Below, piece after piece: positions 46,069-56,039 of a DNA stretch of 64,000 nt. A program made the translations under genes and the position numbers. Every line of letters begins with the position of its first letter. The first letter of the stretch is position 1. Under the pieces are notes generated by a model. That model ran no database searches. It had not been told where the DNA came from and worked only from the letters and a program-made list of their open reading frames with translations. This DNA comes from Eubacteriaceae bacterium (GTDB lineage: Bacteria > Bacillota > Clostridia > Peptostreptococcales > Anaerovoracaceae), in contig CABIWW010000002.1 in NCBI GenBank assembly GCA_902362435.1, positions 62,001 through 126,000 on the forward strand, given 5' to 3'.

Positions 46069-46120
46069 CATAAAAGCCCCGGTGCCCGGGTCCCTTGATT
46101 TCCCTGGCATCGAGGCTTTC
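46069..46120 (-). terminator. lysC terminator
   Basis: On the minus strand AAAGCC...TGCC pairs with GGCA...GGGGCTTTT, followed by TAT. Directly downstream of the aspartate kinase stop at 46129. Confidence 0.65.
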
Positions 46121-46128
46121 TATGTACT

Positions 46129-47445
46129 TTACGATACGAATGCTTCGTATATCGCTTTTATGGCTTTTTCAAAATCTTTGTTCTCGACTCCGACGATTAT
46201 GTTCATCTCGCTCGAGCCCTGGTCGATCATCCTGATGTTGATCTTTTCCTTTGCAAGTGCTGTGAACAGTGCTGCCGATACGCCTGTTCTCGATGACATG
46301 CCGTGACCTACTGTCGCGATCAGTGCCATGTCTTCGAATACTTCGATGGTATCAGGCTTGAGCTGACGTGTGAATTCCTCCACAATCTCATCGAGCCTGC
46401 CGTCGATCACGTTGTTTTCGAGGACTACCGACAGAGTGTCTATACCACTCGGGATATGCTCGATAGGCACATCGAAATCCTCGAGTATGCCGGTCATCTT
46501 TCTGATAAATCCTCTTTCGCTGCTCATCAGGTTCTTGTACATCGCGATAACAGTGAAGTCCTTGCTTCCTGCGATACCTGCGATGATCTGTCCGTCTTCC
46601 AGCTTCGCAGGTTCTGCGGTGATTATCGTGCCCGGATCTTCAGGTCTGTTCGTGTTCCTGATGTTGATCGGGATATTCGCAACTCTTGCAGGATAGATCG
46701 CATCCTCATGCAGGACCGATGCTCCCATATATGAAAGCTCTCTCAGCTCTTTGTACGAAACCGTGCTTATCGGCTTAGGGTCCTTGACGATCCTCGGGTC
46801 TGCCATCAGGAAGCCCGATACGTCCGTCCAGTTCTCATACATGTCTGCACCTACCGCTCTCGCTATGATCGAACCTGTGATGTCCGAACCGCCTCTTGAG
46901 AACGTCTTTACAGAGCCGTCGATCTTCGAGCCGTAAAAGCCCGGGATAACAGCTTTCTCATGATTTGCAAGCTCCTTTTTGATAGCCTTGTCTGTAAGCT
47001 CTTCCATGAACCTGCCTTTTTCATCGAATTTGACAATCTTTGCAGCATCCACGAAATCGTAGCCCAGATATGAAGCGATTATCATCGCATTGAGGTATTC
47101 ACCTCTGCTGGCAATGTAGTCTGCCGATGCTCCCGCTTCAAGGTTTCTCTTGATCTCTTCGAATTCATGCTCGAGATCTATATCGACATCCAGATTGACC
47201 TCTACAGCCATGAAGCGGTCGCAGATCACCTGGAATATCTGTTCATAAGGGATTTTATGCTCGATATGGGTCTTGCAAAGATACAGAAGATCGGTGACTT
47301 TGCTGTCCTCGGAAAATCTCTTTCCCGGCGCAGAAACCACGACGTACTTTATATCCCCGTCATTCTCGATAATATTTCGGATCTTCTCTATCTGTAAAGC
47401 ATCCGCTACTGACGAACCTCCGAATTTTGCAACTTTAACTCCCAT
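46129..47445 (-). CDS. lysC: Aspartate kinase, monofunctional
   Basis: 438 residues. N-terminal kinase motif KVAKFGGSSVAD (about 3-14) and SRGGSDITGSIIARA, then two ACT domains for feedback control (about 300-438, with IEHIPSGIDTLSVV and INIRMIDQGSSEMNIIVGV). Makes aspartyl phosphate, the first step to lysine, threonine and methionine. It lies between metK and guaB on the same strand but is separated from both by 165-bp-class gaps and a terminator. Confidence 0.93.
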   Translation of the reverse strand: MGVKVAKFGGSSVADALQIEKIRNIIENDGDIKYVVVSAPGKRFSEDSKVTDLLYLCKTHIEHKIPYEQIFQVICDRFMAVEVNLDVDIDLEHEFEEIKRNLEAGASADYIASRGEYLNAMIIASYLGYDFVDAAKIVKFDEKGRFMEELTDKAIKKELANHEKAVIPGFYGSKIDGSVKTFSRGGSDITGSIIARAVGADMYENWTDVSGFLMADPRIVKDPKPISTVSYKELRELSYMGASVLHEDAIYPARVANIPINIRNTNRPEDPGTIITAEPAKLEDGQIIAGIAGSKDFTVIAMYKNLMSSERGFIRKMTGILEDFDVPIEHIPSGIDTLSVVLENNVIDGRLDEIVEEFTRQLKPDTIEVFEDMALIATVGHGMSSRTGVSAALFTALAKEKINIRMIDQGSSEMNIIVGVENKDFEKAIKAIYEAFVS

Positions 47446-47612
47446 TTCTAAAAAAATCTCCTTTCATTTTTCTTTCACAACATCAGCATGCCGTCTGAAG
47501 TCCTGACATGCCGATCGCCCCGCGGCTCTGTTATGCTGCACCATGAAACCCCGGCATACCGGCCGGCTGCAGCCTTTACATACCTGAATACCGCAGGCAG
47601 CCACGCACACTT

Positions 47613-48806
47613 TTAAGCTTCAAACGCAGCCTTGAGTGCCTCTGCCTTGTCTGTCTTTTCCCACGGCACATCTATATCTGTCCTGCCGAAGTGACCGTAT
47701 GCGGCAACCTGCCTGTAGATAGGTCTTCTGAGGTCCAGATTCTTTATTATTGCTGCCGGTCTGAGGTCGAAATTCTCTGCTACGATATCTGCGAGCTTTT
47801 CGTCCGAGACCCTGCCTGTGCCGAAGGAATCCACGAATATAGATACCGGTCTTGCCACGCCGATCGCATACGCGAGCTGTATCTCGCACTTGTCTGCAAG
47901 TCCTGCCGCAACGAGGTTCTTGGCAACGTATCTTGCTGCATATGCGCCTGAACGGTCCACCTTTGTAGGGTCTTTGCCGCTGAAAGCGCCACCGCCGTGT
48001 CTCGAATATCCACCGTAAGTGTCGACGATGAGCTTCCTGCCTGTAAGTCCCGAGTCTCCGTGCGGTCCGCCTATAACGAATCTGCCTGTCGGGTTGATGA
48101 AGTACTTCGTGTCATCGTCAAGAAGCGATGCATCGACAACCGGTTTGATCACGTGTTCCATCAGGTCTGCTCTGATCTGCGCCAGTTCCACGTCCGGATC
48201 GTGCTGTGTGGAAATAACTATCGTATCTATCCTCTTTACTTTATCATCTTCGTACTCAACTGTCACCTGTGTTTTTCCGTCTGGGCGCAAATATTTTAAA
48301 GTTTCGTTCTTTCTTACCTCTGTCAGCCTTCTTGCGAGCTTGTGTGCGAGGGATATCGGCATCGGCATGAGCTCAGGCGTCTCGTTGCACGCATAGCCGA
48401 ACATCATTCCCTGGTCTCCCGCGCCGGTCTCGTCAGCCAGGTCTGCTTCGTCCGGAAGCTCTCCGTCCTTGTACTCAAGTGCCTTGTCGACGCCCATTGC
48501 TATATCGGATGACTGTTCGTCTATCGCTGTAAGCACTGCACACACATTTCCGTCAAATCCGTATTCGCTGTGGTCGTAGCCTATGTCGCGAATGACATCT
48601 CTTGCGATCTTCTGGATGTCGATGTAGCACTCTGTGCTGATCTCGCCCATTACCATCGCATATCCTGTATTTACCGTAGTTTCCGCAGCAACTCTTCCCA
48701 TCGGGTCCTTCTCCAGGATCGCATCTACTACCGCGTCAGAAATCTGATCGCATATTTTATCGGGATGCCCCTCTGTAACTGATTCAGATGTAAATAATTT
48801 CTTCAT
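47613..48806 (-). CDS. metK: S-adenosylmethionine synthetase
   Basis: 397 residues, full length. Signatures [12 protein letters not shown] (about 117-128) and [19 protein letters not shown] (about 266-285). Makes SAM from methionine and ATP. Controlled by a SAM-I riboswitch whose terminator lies about 370 bp upstream; a repeat-rich stretch fills the distance. The ATG follows GGAGG. Confidence 0.96.
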   Translation of the reverse strand: MKKLFTSESVTEGHPDKICDQISDAVVDAILEKDPMGRVAAETTVNTGYAMVMGEISTECYIDIQKIARDVIRDIGYDHSEYGFDGNVCAVLTAIDEQSSDIAMGVDKALEYKDGELPDEADLADETGAGDQGMMFGYACNETPELMPMPISLAHKLARRLTEVRKNETLKYLRPDGKTQVTVEYEDDKVKRIDTIVISTQHDPDVELAQIRADLMEHVIKPVVDASLLDDDTKYFINPTGRFVIGGPHGDSGLTGRKLIVDTYGGYSRHGGGAFSGKDPTKVDRSGAYAARYVAKNLVAAGLADKCEIQLAYAIGVARPVSIFVDSFGTGRVSDEKLADIVAENFDLRPAAIIKNLDLRRPIYRQVAAYGHFGRTDIDVPWEKTDKAEALKAAFEA

Positions 48807-48877
48807 TCTTACTTTCTTACCTCCATTTTTTAACTAATCCGTAATACCTTGCTGTTGATCTCGCGGTCGAGCTGCGT

Positions 48878-48970
48878 GGCAGCTCATTTTGCGGTAAAAT
48901 TGCACTGCAGCCGGGCTCCTTTCAGTCCCCCGGACTGCGCAATTCTCGCGTTTGAGCTGCGCGCCAAATC
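48878..48970. repeat. 93-bp direct repeat, copy 1, metK leader
   Basis: Starts GGCAGCTCATTTTGCGG and ends GCGCGCCAAATC; differs from copy 2 (49065-49157) at a few positions. Between the copies are hairpins such as CCAAATC/GATTTGG and CGAAATC/GATTTCG. The block sits between the SAM riboswitch and metK. Confidence 0.8.
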
Positions 48971-49064
48971 TCGCAGTCGCTTTCTGCCAAATCAGAGATT
49001 TGGGAAAGCTTTGCATGAGACCTTCCGCGAAATCAAAGATTTCGGGATAGGGCTTCAAGATTTG

Positions 49065-49157
49065 GGCAGCTCATTTTGCGGTAAAATTGCACTGCAGCCG
49101 GACTCCCTCCAGTCCCCCGGACTGCGCAATTCTCGCGTTTGAGCTGCGCGCCAAATC
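49065..49157. repeat. 93-bp direct repeat, copy 2, metK leader
   Basis: Offset 187 bp from copy 1. Its end runs into CCAAATC-AAA-GATTTGG and closes a larger GAGCTGC/GCAGCTC stem (49141-49174) immediately next to the riboswitch terminator. Confidence 0.8.
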
Positions 49158-49174
49158 AAAGATTTGGGCAGCTC

Positions 49175-49350
49175 ATAAAAAAAATCTCTTTCTGAATCAT
49201 GAAAGAGATATGTTTCAACGTTTCTTCCCTCATCTTTCAGAATAATTCTGTAGGATTTAGCACCATCTATCTCTGTATGCAGCGTCTGCTGCCGCAAAGA
49301 TAAGGTTGCCGGGCTTCTTCGGGCCTAGTCCCTCCACCGCTCTTAATAAG
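49175..49350 (-). promoter_or_regulatory. SAM-I (S-box) riboswitch with terminator
   Basis: On the minus strand the aptamer opens CTTATTAAGAGCGGTGGAGG, with ACTAGGCCC, GAAGCCCGGCAACC, GGTGCTAAATCC and GATGAGG, the conserved S-box blocks (49228-49350). The expression platform is ATCTCTTTC/GAAAGAGAT (49184-49209) followed by eight U. High SAM should stop transcription before metK. Confidence 0.93.
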
Positions 49351-49372
49351 GATCTATTAAGTTTACTTTACT

Positions 49373-49400
49373 ATTATATATCAAATCTTTTTTCTGTCAA
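49373..49400 (-). promoter_or_regulatory. metK promoter
   Basis: On the minus strand TTGACA (49395-49400), 16-bp spacer, TATAAT (49373-49378), just ahead of the riboswitch. Confidence 0.75.
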
Positions 49401-49531
49401 GTAGTTTAAACTAACTTGTGTATTTCTCTTTGCAGACTAACTCTTGCATTTCTCTCTGAAGCGCCTTCTATACTCCTTTAAAAGCACAATGCGCGACCGT
49501 TATCGATCACCGGGCCTCATTTTTTCCCGAC

Positions 49532-49559
49532 TTGTATTTTTCTCGAAATAAGGTATACT
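49532..49559 (+). promoter_or_regulatory. Promoter of the 49617 gene
   Basis: TTGTAT, 16-bp spacer, TATACT, about 55 bp ahead of the TTG start. Confidence 0.55.
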
Positions 49560-49616
49560 TTCTTTAAAAGAAGCATTATTAATGTTAACACAATATTTAA
49601 AAACGAGGTATCCGAT

Positions 49617-50816
49617 TTGAGCAGACCTGAACTTACTGTCATAGAGGGCGGATTATCCGTTCCCGTAAGCAAAAGAGAAAAATATTTTGTATCAGCCTAT
49701 GTGACTGACACCAGACTCATGGGCGTACTTTCGATATACGCAAGATGGCGCCTTTCCGGAAGCAGCGACACAGAAGCTGATCTTCACCAGTTCTTCTATA
49801 TCGACTGTGAAGAGATGGGGCTGGAAACCTACAAGAGCATCATAGGAAACGACAGCGATGAACTGAGCTATATAGAGCAGGCGCTGATGGGCGGTCTCGG
49901 CGCAAAAAAAATAGATCTTGCCGAACGTCATCTTCGCGGCCTGCTGACCTATTACAAAAAATTCAATGAGCACAACAAGCTCCCCCTTCCCGAAAACTAC
50001 GAGGAATACAGCTTTATTTTCGAACCCGAGACCACACTGTCGCAGGACGAAGCCAGACTCATCATGCACAGGATATGCGGCGAGATCACGTCAGATTACC
50101 AGGCCATCAACTATTTTCTGATGAGATGTTTCGGCAGAGACCATATAGGCGCTGCCTACCTCGCAGAAAAAGGAGTGCCGCTTGACATATATGACAACTA
50201 CAAACAGGCGACTTTCTGCAAAAATGTGATCGACCGCGACCACGTGTACGAAGACGGTGCAGTTTCATATCTGTGCGAATCACTGATAGAGCACAACAGC
50301 AGCTATGAGACCGTGATAACAAAAGTGGTAGTGAAAGACCTGAGGATCGCGGCAGTCACTCACTGCTCTGGCTTTGCGGTAAGCTCCGCAGAAGCGGCGA
50401 TGATGCTCGCGAAACCCGAATTCGTGACGGTCTACGAAGTGCTGCTTTCCGAGGAAGACATGGAAAACAACATTGGTGAACTCACCGTCAACCTCAATAC
50501 GGTGATGTCGTCCCACGAAAACGGCCGCATGTTCATGGCGTTCAAAAAAAACAACGACCATGTGAACAGCCGCGTTTTCCGTCTCAGTAACGACGTAAAG
50601 GGCGTATACTTCCTGACTGACTACGGTCAGCTCATAGCGTCAGCATACACCCTTTCTGATATACGTTTTATGGAGAACAAACTCAAGGCAAGCCCTCTGG
50701 CGCCATTCCTGATGACTACCGCCAAGTACGAATTCAAGGAACCTGTCCTGTTCGAATTCATCCAGAGCGGATTCGAGGATTTCGATGAGTTTCTCGATTT
50801 TATAAGATATGAATAA
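49617..50816 (+). CDS. Hypothetical protein, unrecognised
   Basis: 399 residues from a TTG at 49617; ACGAGG lies eight bases ahead and no nearby ATG keeps the frame. Soluble, no signal. N-terminal part (SKREKYFVSAYVTDTRLMGVLSIYARWRLS), middle with EYSFIFEPETTLSQDEARLIMHRICGEIT and C-terminal blocks FVTVYEVLLSEEDMENNIGELTVNL and FLTDYGQLIASAYTLSDIRFMENKL. I do not know the family. The C-terminus overlaps the convergent serine hydrolase gene by 17 bases. Confidence 0.7.
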   Translation: MSRPELTVIEGGLSVPVSKREKYFVSAYVTDTRLMGVLSIYARWRLSGSSDTEADLHQFFYIDCEEMGLETYKSIIGNDSDELSYIEQALMGGLGAKKIDLAERHLRGLLTYYKKFNEHNKLPLPENYEEYSFIFEPETTLSQDEARLIMHRICGEITSDYQAINYFLMRCFGRDHIGAAYLAEKGVPLDIYDNYKQATFCKNVIDRDHVYEDGAVSYLCESLIEHNSSYETVITKVVVKDLRIAAVTHCSGFAVSSAEAAMMLAKPEFVTVYEVLLSEEDMENNIGELTVNLNTVMSSHENGRMFMAFKKNNDHVNSRVFRLSNDVKGVYFLTDYGQLIASAYTLSDIRFMENKLKASPLAPFLMTTAKYEFKEPVLFEFIQSGFEDFDEFLDFIRYE

Positions 50817-51882
50817 GCTCTGCGAACAGCGTCTTGCTTATTCTCTTTACCGGAGCGGCCGAGACATTTGACAGTACAGTGATCGTCAGGTCATGCTCCG
50901 GACATATCCAGAAGCTTGCTCTGAAGCCGATATCCGTACCTTCGTGTCCCATCAGATGACAGCCTTCCTGTTCTCTCATGAACCAGCCGAGGCCCATCTT
51001 TTCACCGTTGTTAGGAACTACCGCATACTCCTTCCACATCGTCTCATATGTCTCGTTCGAGAAAGCCTTTCTGTCGAGATTGAACCTTCCCCACTTGAGC
51101 ATGTCGCCTACGTTTGTCGTAAGAGTCGAGCTCGGTGCATGCTGTCTGCTGTATGGATAGTACTTCGCCAGTATGAAATTCCTGTTTTCATCTCTCTCGT
51201 ACGGCATAGCCATCCCCAGCTTGTCTATATCCTCAAACTCCAGGCTGCCGCCGGTCCTTTCCACGGTAAGAACAGTCGTATTGTCCATGCCTGCCGGCTT
51301 GAAGCAGTTTTCCTTTATGAACTCGTCGAAGAGCTGACCTGAAACTTCCTCTATGATTATTCCCAGCAGCTCATATGCGATGCTGCTGTACATGAAGCCG
51401 TTCGTTCCCGGCTCCCACAGCATGTTTCGCCTGCACACTTCTTCATGGAAAGCGTAGTTTCTCAGTGCATCAGGGTTTATCACCTTGTCGCCCCACTTCC
51501 ACTCCCAGTCCTCTACAGGAACATCGTGCATGCCGGCAGTGTGGCTCAGCAGCTGATAAACTCTTACATCTTTACTTCTCTCGTCCTGCATCTTGAGAAA
51601 AGGCAGCAGGTCCACCATCCTATCGTTGAGATCGATCTTCTTCTGATCCACGAGCTTCATGATGCCCATCGCCGTGAACATCTTCGAAACCGATGCGCAG
51701 TGGAACACGTCAGTATCTTTGAGCGGATCCTTCGTGAAGAAGTTCCTGTATCCTCTGGCCGCCGTGTAGGAAACATCCCCCACGCTCACTCCGACCTGCA
51801 CGCCCGGCACATCATAGATGTCCATCACCTTATCCATGAAATTTTCACATAAGTTATTGAATTTTGCTTTTTCTACAGCCAT
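50800..51882 (-). CDS. Serine hydrolase, beta-lactamase/DD-peptidase-like
   Basis: 360 residues from ATG 51880-51882 (MAVEKAKFNNLCENF), following AGGAGGG; an upstream in-frame ATG is less likely. SxxK motif in HCASVSKMF (about 62-70), YSS in place of YxN, and HEGTDIGFR as the third motif (HxG). No signal peptide, so probably cytoplasmic, an esterase or peptidase rather than an antibiotic-resistance enzyme. Close paralog of the next gene upstream. Confidence 0.82.
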   Translation of the reverse strand: MAVEKAKFNNLCENFMDKVMDIYDVPGVQVGVSVGDVSYTAARGYRNFFTKDPLKDTDVFHCASVSKMFTAMGIMKLVDQKKIDLNDRMVDLLPFLKMQDERSKDVRVYQLLSHTAGMHDVPVEDWEWKWGDKVINPDALRNYAFHEEVCRRNMLWEPGTNGFMYSSIAYELLGIIIEEVSGQLFDEFIKENCFKPAGMDNTTVLTVERTGGSLEFEDIDKLGMAMPYERDENRNFILAKYYPYSRQHAPSSTLTTNVGDMLKWGRFNLDRKAFSNETYETMWKEYAVVPNNGEKMGLGWFMREQEGCHLMGHEGTDIGFRASFWICPEHDLTITVLSNVSAAPVKRISKTLFAELIHIL

Positions 51883-52041
51883 TATCGTATTTTCCCTCCT
51901 AATCATGCAGGGGATATTTTTCGTGCAAAGCGCCCGCTTTCGGTCTGAAAAAACCGTTCCTGCATGTATAATTTTAACATATTGCCGCTTGCTTGCAAAA
52001 TATTTTATCAGTTTGAAATGCCTTAAGCAGCACGTCGCGAC

Positions 52042-53100
52042 TTACTCGATATCCATACAAAAGCTTTCAGTAAGCGGTTCTATCGGAGCTTCTGTCGTAT
52101 TTGCCAGGATCACCAGGGCCGCATCGCATTCCGGGCACGTCCAGAAACTGGTTCTGAACCCATCATCTCCGCCTTCGTGGCCGACGAACATATGTCCGTT
52201 CTCATGTCTGATGAACCATCCCATACCCATCATCGCGAACTTGTCAGGGATATTGACTCTCTCAGTCCACATTTTTTCATAGCTGTCAGCAGACACTGCC
52301 TTTTTATCCAGATTATATCTTCCCCACTTCAGCAGATCCGAAACATTTGAGGTCAGAGTAGAGCTCGGCGCATGCTGCCTCGTATACGGGAACATCGACT
52401 CCAGCACGATCTTTCCATCTGCATCCTTTACATGAGGCATTGCGATCTTCGCCTTGTCTATATCCTCCAGACCGAGACTTCCGCCTGTCCTCTCGAATGT
52501 CAGGAATGTCGTGTCTTTCATGCCTGCCGGATCAAAAAAGTTTTCCTTTATATATGTTTCGAACGGCTGCCCCGAAACCTCCTGAACAACAAGTCCCAGC
52601 AGATCGTATGCCATGTCGCTGTACATAGGTGTACAGTTTCCGGGCTCGCCAAGCATCGGCCTGTCAGTCACTTCATTCGCAAACGCATAGTTCTTCAGTG
52701 CATCCGCGCCCGTCAGACCCGCTTTCCAGCCAAGCTCACCGGCATCCTGCAGTCCTGAAATATGACTCAGCATGTGATTGATCTCTATTTTTTGACATCG
52801 TTTATCAGCGATTGACAAATACGACAGCACATCCACCAGTTTATCGTCAAGTCTCAGCTTTCCTTCTTCAACAAGCTTCATTACAGCTGTAGAAGTGAAT
52901 GTCTTCGATATCGACGCGCAGTGGAATATCGTGTCCGCATCCATCAGCTCGCCGCTTTCTATATTTCTGTAGCCCCGAGCACCGGTGCAGATCTCATCGC
53001 CTGCCATGATGCCCACTGCCAGTCCTGCCATACCACTAAGATCAGCCGATGCAAGGATCGCCTCACAGATACGGCTGAGTTCCATCGTCCCTTTTTCCAT
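52042..53100 (-). CDS. Serine hydrolase, beta-lactamase/DD-peptidase-like, paralog
   Basis: 352 residues. HCASISKTF (SxxK), YSDMAYDLLG and HEGGDDGFR. Same lengths and blocks as the 50800-51882 protein (QHAPSSTLTSNVSDLLKWGRYNLD, FERTGGSLGLEDIDKAKIAMPHV), so a local duplication. No signal peptide. The start codon at 53098-53100 is only 105 bp from the divergent aldo/keto reductase gene. Confidence 0.82.
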   Translation of the reverse strand: MEKGTMELSRICEAILASADLSGMAGLAVGIMAGDEICTGARGYRNIESGELMDADTIFHCASISKTFTSTAVMKLVEEGKLRLDDKLVDVLSYLSIADKRCQKIEINHMLSHISGLQDAGELGWKAGLTGADALKNYAFANEVTDRPMLGEPGNCTPMYSDMAYDLLGLVVQEVSGQPFETYIKENFFDPAGMKDTTFLTFERTGGSLGLEDIDKAKIAMPHVKDADGKIVLESMFPYTRQHAPSSTLTSNVSDLLKWGRYNLDKKAVSADSYEKMWTERVNIPDKFAMMGMGWFIRHENGHMFVGHEGGDDGFRTSFWTCPECDAALVILANTTEAPIEPLTESFCMDIE

Positions 53101-53128
53101 TGAAATACATCTCCTTTTTCAGTATAAT
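53100..53128 (+). promoter_or_regulatory. Promoter of the aldo/keto reductase
   Basis: TTGAAA (53100-53105), 17-bp spacer, TATAAT (53123-53128). It begins at the first base of the divergent serine hydrolase start codon. Confidence 0.65.
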
Positions 53129-53205
53129 CATGTTATATGATACCATAAAAGTTTGTTTTTTCAATGAAGCCGCCAACATGGCGGCAAGTATTTCAGGAGT
53201 AAAAA

Positions 53206-54336
53206 ATGCAATACAGAACATTTAAAAAGCTGGACAGAGAAGTCTCCCTGCTCGGAATGGGAGCGATGAGACTTCCTGAGACAGAAGACGGCCAGATCAA
53301 CGAGCCTGAAGCTATCGACATCATCAGATCAGCGATAGATGCCGGCATAAACTATGTCGACACAGCATTCGGATACCACAACGGCAAGAGCGAAGGGCTC
53401 GTAGGCAAAGCGCTCAGGGATGGTTACCGCGAAAAAGTCCTTCTCGCGGACAAGATGCCTATCTGGCTCGCAAAGGACGAAGAGCACATGAAGGAGATGT
53501 TCCAGACACAGCTCGAACGTCTCGACACCGACTATATCGATATGTATCTGGTGCACAGCGTCAACAAGCCGAACTGGAAGCGCATCAAAAAGCTCAACCT
53601 CATGCCTTTCCTCGAGGAAATGAAAGCTGCCGGCAAAATAAAGCACATCGGTTTTTCATTCCACGATTCATATGAGCTCTTCGAGGAAGTTCTTGATTCA
53701 TATCCGTGGGAATTCTGTCAGATACAGCTCAACTATATGGACAAGGATATCCAGGCAGGCGTAAAAGGCCTGAAGCTGGCCGCTGAAAAAGGTCTGAGCG
53801 TGATAATCATGGAACCGCTCAAAGGCGGCAAGCTCACGACAGGGATCCCGCCTACAGTCCAGGAGCTCTGGGACAACGCGCCGGTGAAGCGAACGCCTGC
53901 AGAATGGGGCTTCAAATGGCTCGCAAGCATGCCGGAAGTCACTCTTATCCTGAGCGGCATGAGCTCCGGAGAACAGCTTCAGCAGAATATCGCTACGGTT
54001 TCAGCCGCAGACCTCAACGTGCTCTCAGACGAAGAAAGAGAACTCATCGACAAGGTCTCAGACGAATACAACAGACTCATCAAGTACTCCTGCACGGGAT
54101 GCGAGTACTGTCTGCCATGTCCTCAGAAGCTCAAGATACCTGATCTTATCGACACTTTAAACGAATGGAACATCTACGGACAGAACCCTGCCACAAAAAT
54201 GGAATACGTTGAATGGATACCTAAGGGCCGCCACGCTTCCGACTGCATATCATGCAAGGCGTGTGAAAAAAAATGTCCGCAGGGTCTCCCGATCGCACAG
54301 ATAATGAAAGAGACTTCCGAGATTTTCGGTGTGTAA
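53206..54336 (+). CDS. Aldo/keto reductase with C-terminal 4Fe-4S domain
   Basis: 376 residues. AKR core with catalytic Asp-Tyr (NYVDTAFGYHNGKSE), Lys (LLADKMP) and His (MYLVHS). The C-terminus carries Cys clusters CTGCEYCLPCPQ and CISCKACEKKCPQ, a ferredoxin-like 4Fe-4S domain seen in a clostridial AKR subfamily. Predicted NAD(P)H or ferredoxin-linked reductase of a carbonyl or alkene; substrate unknown. AGGAG precedes the ATG. Confidence 0.9.
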   Translation: MQYRTFKKLDREVSLLGMGAMRLPETEDGQINEPEAIDIIRSAIDAGINYVDTAFGYHNGKSEGLVGKALRDGYREKVLLADKMPIWLAKDEEHMKEMFQTQLERLDTDYIDMYLVHSVNKPNWKRIKKLNLMPFLEEMKAAGKIKHIGFSFHDSYELFEEVLDSYPWEFCQIQLNYMDKDIQAGVKGLKLAAEKGLSVIIMEPLKGGKLTTGIPPTVQELWDNAPVKRTPAEWGFKWLASMPEVTLILSGMSSGEQLQQNIATVSAADLNVLSDEERELIDKVSDEYNRLIKYSCTGCEYCLPCPQKLKIPDLIDTLNEWNIYGQNPATKMEYVEWIPKGRHASDCISCKACEKKCPQGLPIAQIMKETSEIFGV

Positions 54337-54409
54337 AGCCTGCAGCTGCCTGTAATCCCGCAACATAGGCGCTTACAGCGGTCTCTATCGCTGATCATCG
54401 AACAGTTTC

Positions 54410-54450
54410 GACCAGCCGGTCAACATGGATATGCCCGGTTGGTCATTTTT
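54410..54450 (+). terminator. Terminator of the aldo/keto reductase gene
   Basis: GACCAGCCGG (54410-54419) with CCGGTTGGTC (54435-54444), then ATTTTT. The gap 54337-54688 otherwise has an imperfect CCGGTTTCC/GGAAACCCGG dyad near 54488 and a TATAAT at 54576-54581 that may serve the next gene. Confidence 0.75.
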
Positions 54451-54688
54451 GTATACATATGGCAACAGCAGGCACTGGTACCTGATACCGGTTTCCCGAA
54501 CTGGCACTGACAAATCGGAAACCCGGGTTGCCGCAAAAGGATGTCATTGTTAAGATTAAATTTATAAATTGGATTTATAATATGAAACATGTTGCGGAAC
54601 GCACTTCTGTGCAGACCCTGCAGCTATGCAAATCACGCAGTTTTCGTCACATGGCATGCCGTGTGACCGGAGAATGGAGGATATGACA

Positions 54689-55360
54689 ATGACAGAATCA
54701 AGAACCTATCTGCTGAACAATGTTGATATACAGATCGTAATAGACGAACTCAGCCGTTTTCTGCATACTGAAAAAGGCATGGATGTTCAGACTGCACCGA
54801 CCCCCGACGGGTACCTGCTGCAGGCGGGACAGCCAAAAGACACGCTCCGCACTCTTTCAGGAATGCGTCTTGCCACGACAGTGCAGTTTTCCATTGTAGA
54901 AAATAATCTGAACGTCACGATAGGAGAAGGACAGTGGTCAGACAAGCTCGGAGCCGGCGCGGTCGGTCTCTTCCTGCTGTGGCCGCTTGCCATCACGGCA
55001 GGCATCGGCGCCTACAAGCAGAAAAACCTGCCCGACGAGATATTTCATGTGATAGGCTGCATACTTCAGCCGGCGGCGCAGAACATGGACGCCGGAGCTC
55101 CTTTTTCATCAGGTGCGCAGACACCGCCACAGCCTGATATGCACGCGGCGCCACAAACGCAGGCACCGATGCCGGGAGTCTCACCGATACCGACTCCGGT
55201 CAATGAAATGCTCACATGTCCGCAATGTGCAGCCAAGCTGCCTGCAGGATCGAATTTCTGCAACATATGCGGCACCAAGCTGAACAGCACCTGCCCGGGC
55301 TGCGGAGCACCGCTCATACCCGGCAGCAAATTCTGTTCTAACTGCGGCCAGGCACTGTAG
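54689..55360 (+). CDS. Membrane-linked zinc-ribbon protein
   Basis: 223 residues from ATG 54689, the one eight bases after GGAGG; earlier ATGs in the same frame lack spacing. N-terminal alpha/beta part, a membrane segment about 100-125 (GAVGLFLLWPLAITAGIGAY), a Pro/Gln linker, then two zinc ribbons: CPQCAAKLPAGSNFCNICG and CPGCGAPLIPGSKFCSNCG. Such double ribbons are common in small Firmicutes proteins of unknown role. Single gene. Confidence 0.72.
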   Translation: MTESRTYLLNNVDIQIVIDELSRFLHTEKGMDVQTAPTPDGYLLQAGQPKDTLRTLSGMRLATTVQFSIVENNLNVTIGEGQWSDKLGAGAVGLFLLWPLAITAGIGAYKQKNLPDEIFHVIGCILQPAAQNMDAGAPFSSGAQTPPQPDMHAAPQTQAPMPGVSPIPTPVNEMLTCPQCAAKLPAGSNFCNICGTKLNSTCPGCGAPLIPGSKFCSNCGQAL

Positions 55361-55384
55361 CCACATCAAATACAAGCCCATAAG

Positions 55385-55455
55385 GCCGGGAAGATCTTCC
55401 CGGCTTTGCACAAAAATCCCGGCATTCCATTCATTATTTAATTAAATGCCGGGAT
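55385..55455. terminator. Two adjacent terminator hairpins
   Basis: GCCGGGAAGA/TCTTCCCGGC (55385-55404) then TTTGC, and ATCCCGGCATT/AATGCCGGGAT (55416-55426, 55445-55455). They end the zinc-ribbon gene and the convergent flavodoxin remnant. Confidence 0.7.
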
Positions 55456-55592
55456 CCCCTTTATACAATAATATAACGCAGTTCCGAAACCTGCGCTTTT
55501 TCACATCATGCACACGATCACATGATGCAACAGAAGCGAAATGCAGGTGCGGGCCTGCGCTTTTCATATGCAGACAGTATCCTGCTGCAGGA

Positions 55593-56039
55593 TTACATGG
55601 CTTTTCCGAGCGCACGACATTTTTCCATCAGCGCTTCTGTTCCGTTCTCAGAATCATCAGCAGTGATTATTCCTCTGTCTTCAAGCCCCATGTAATCTAT
55701 TATTCCTTCATATTCTCCGATCGAGCCTTCGTATACCTCCGGGGACATCGAGCTGAGCATCAGTGCTGCCTTAGTTGCCTTTGGCGGATGGTCTATCGCA
55801 TATATACGCTGGATAGTAGCCTGTATCTGAGCAGTCATTGTAAAATAGTAGATAGGCGATGCAAGCACGAGTGCATCACATTCAAGCAGTGCAGGATATA
55901 CCTTTTCCATATCATCCTTCTGCACGCACTTTCCTTCGCCTTTAGTATGGCAGTATTCGCACGCCAGACAGCCGGCGATCTTCATCTTTCCAACATCCAG
56001 GACAGTCACTTCATGTCCGGCTTCGCCTTCCGTGAGCAG
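55593..56039 (-). pseudogene. Flavodoxin-like NADPH-dependent FMN reductase, 5' truncated
   Basis: The frame runs through a flavodoxin core (KMKIAGCLACEYCHTKGEGKCVQKDDM, LASPIYYFTMTAQIQATIQR) but the FMN-binding start that should hold GSPR-type glycine motifs is missing. Reading backwards the frame shows LTEGEAGHEVTVLDVG and then an in-frame TGA at 56040-56042. A GTG at 56007-56009 could start a 138-residue protein, but that would lack the phosphate loop. Probably a degraded gene. Iron-sulfur and FMN motifs otherwise intact. Confidence 0.7.
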
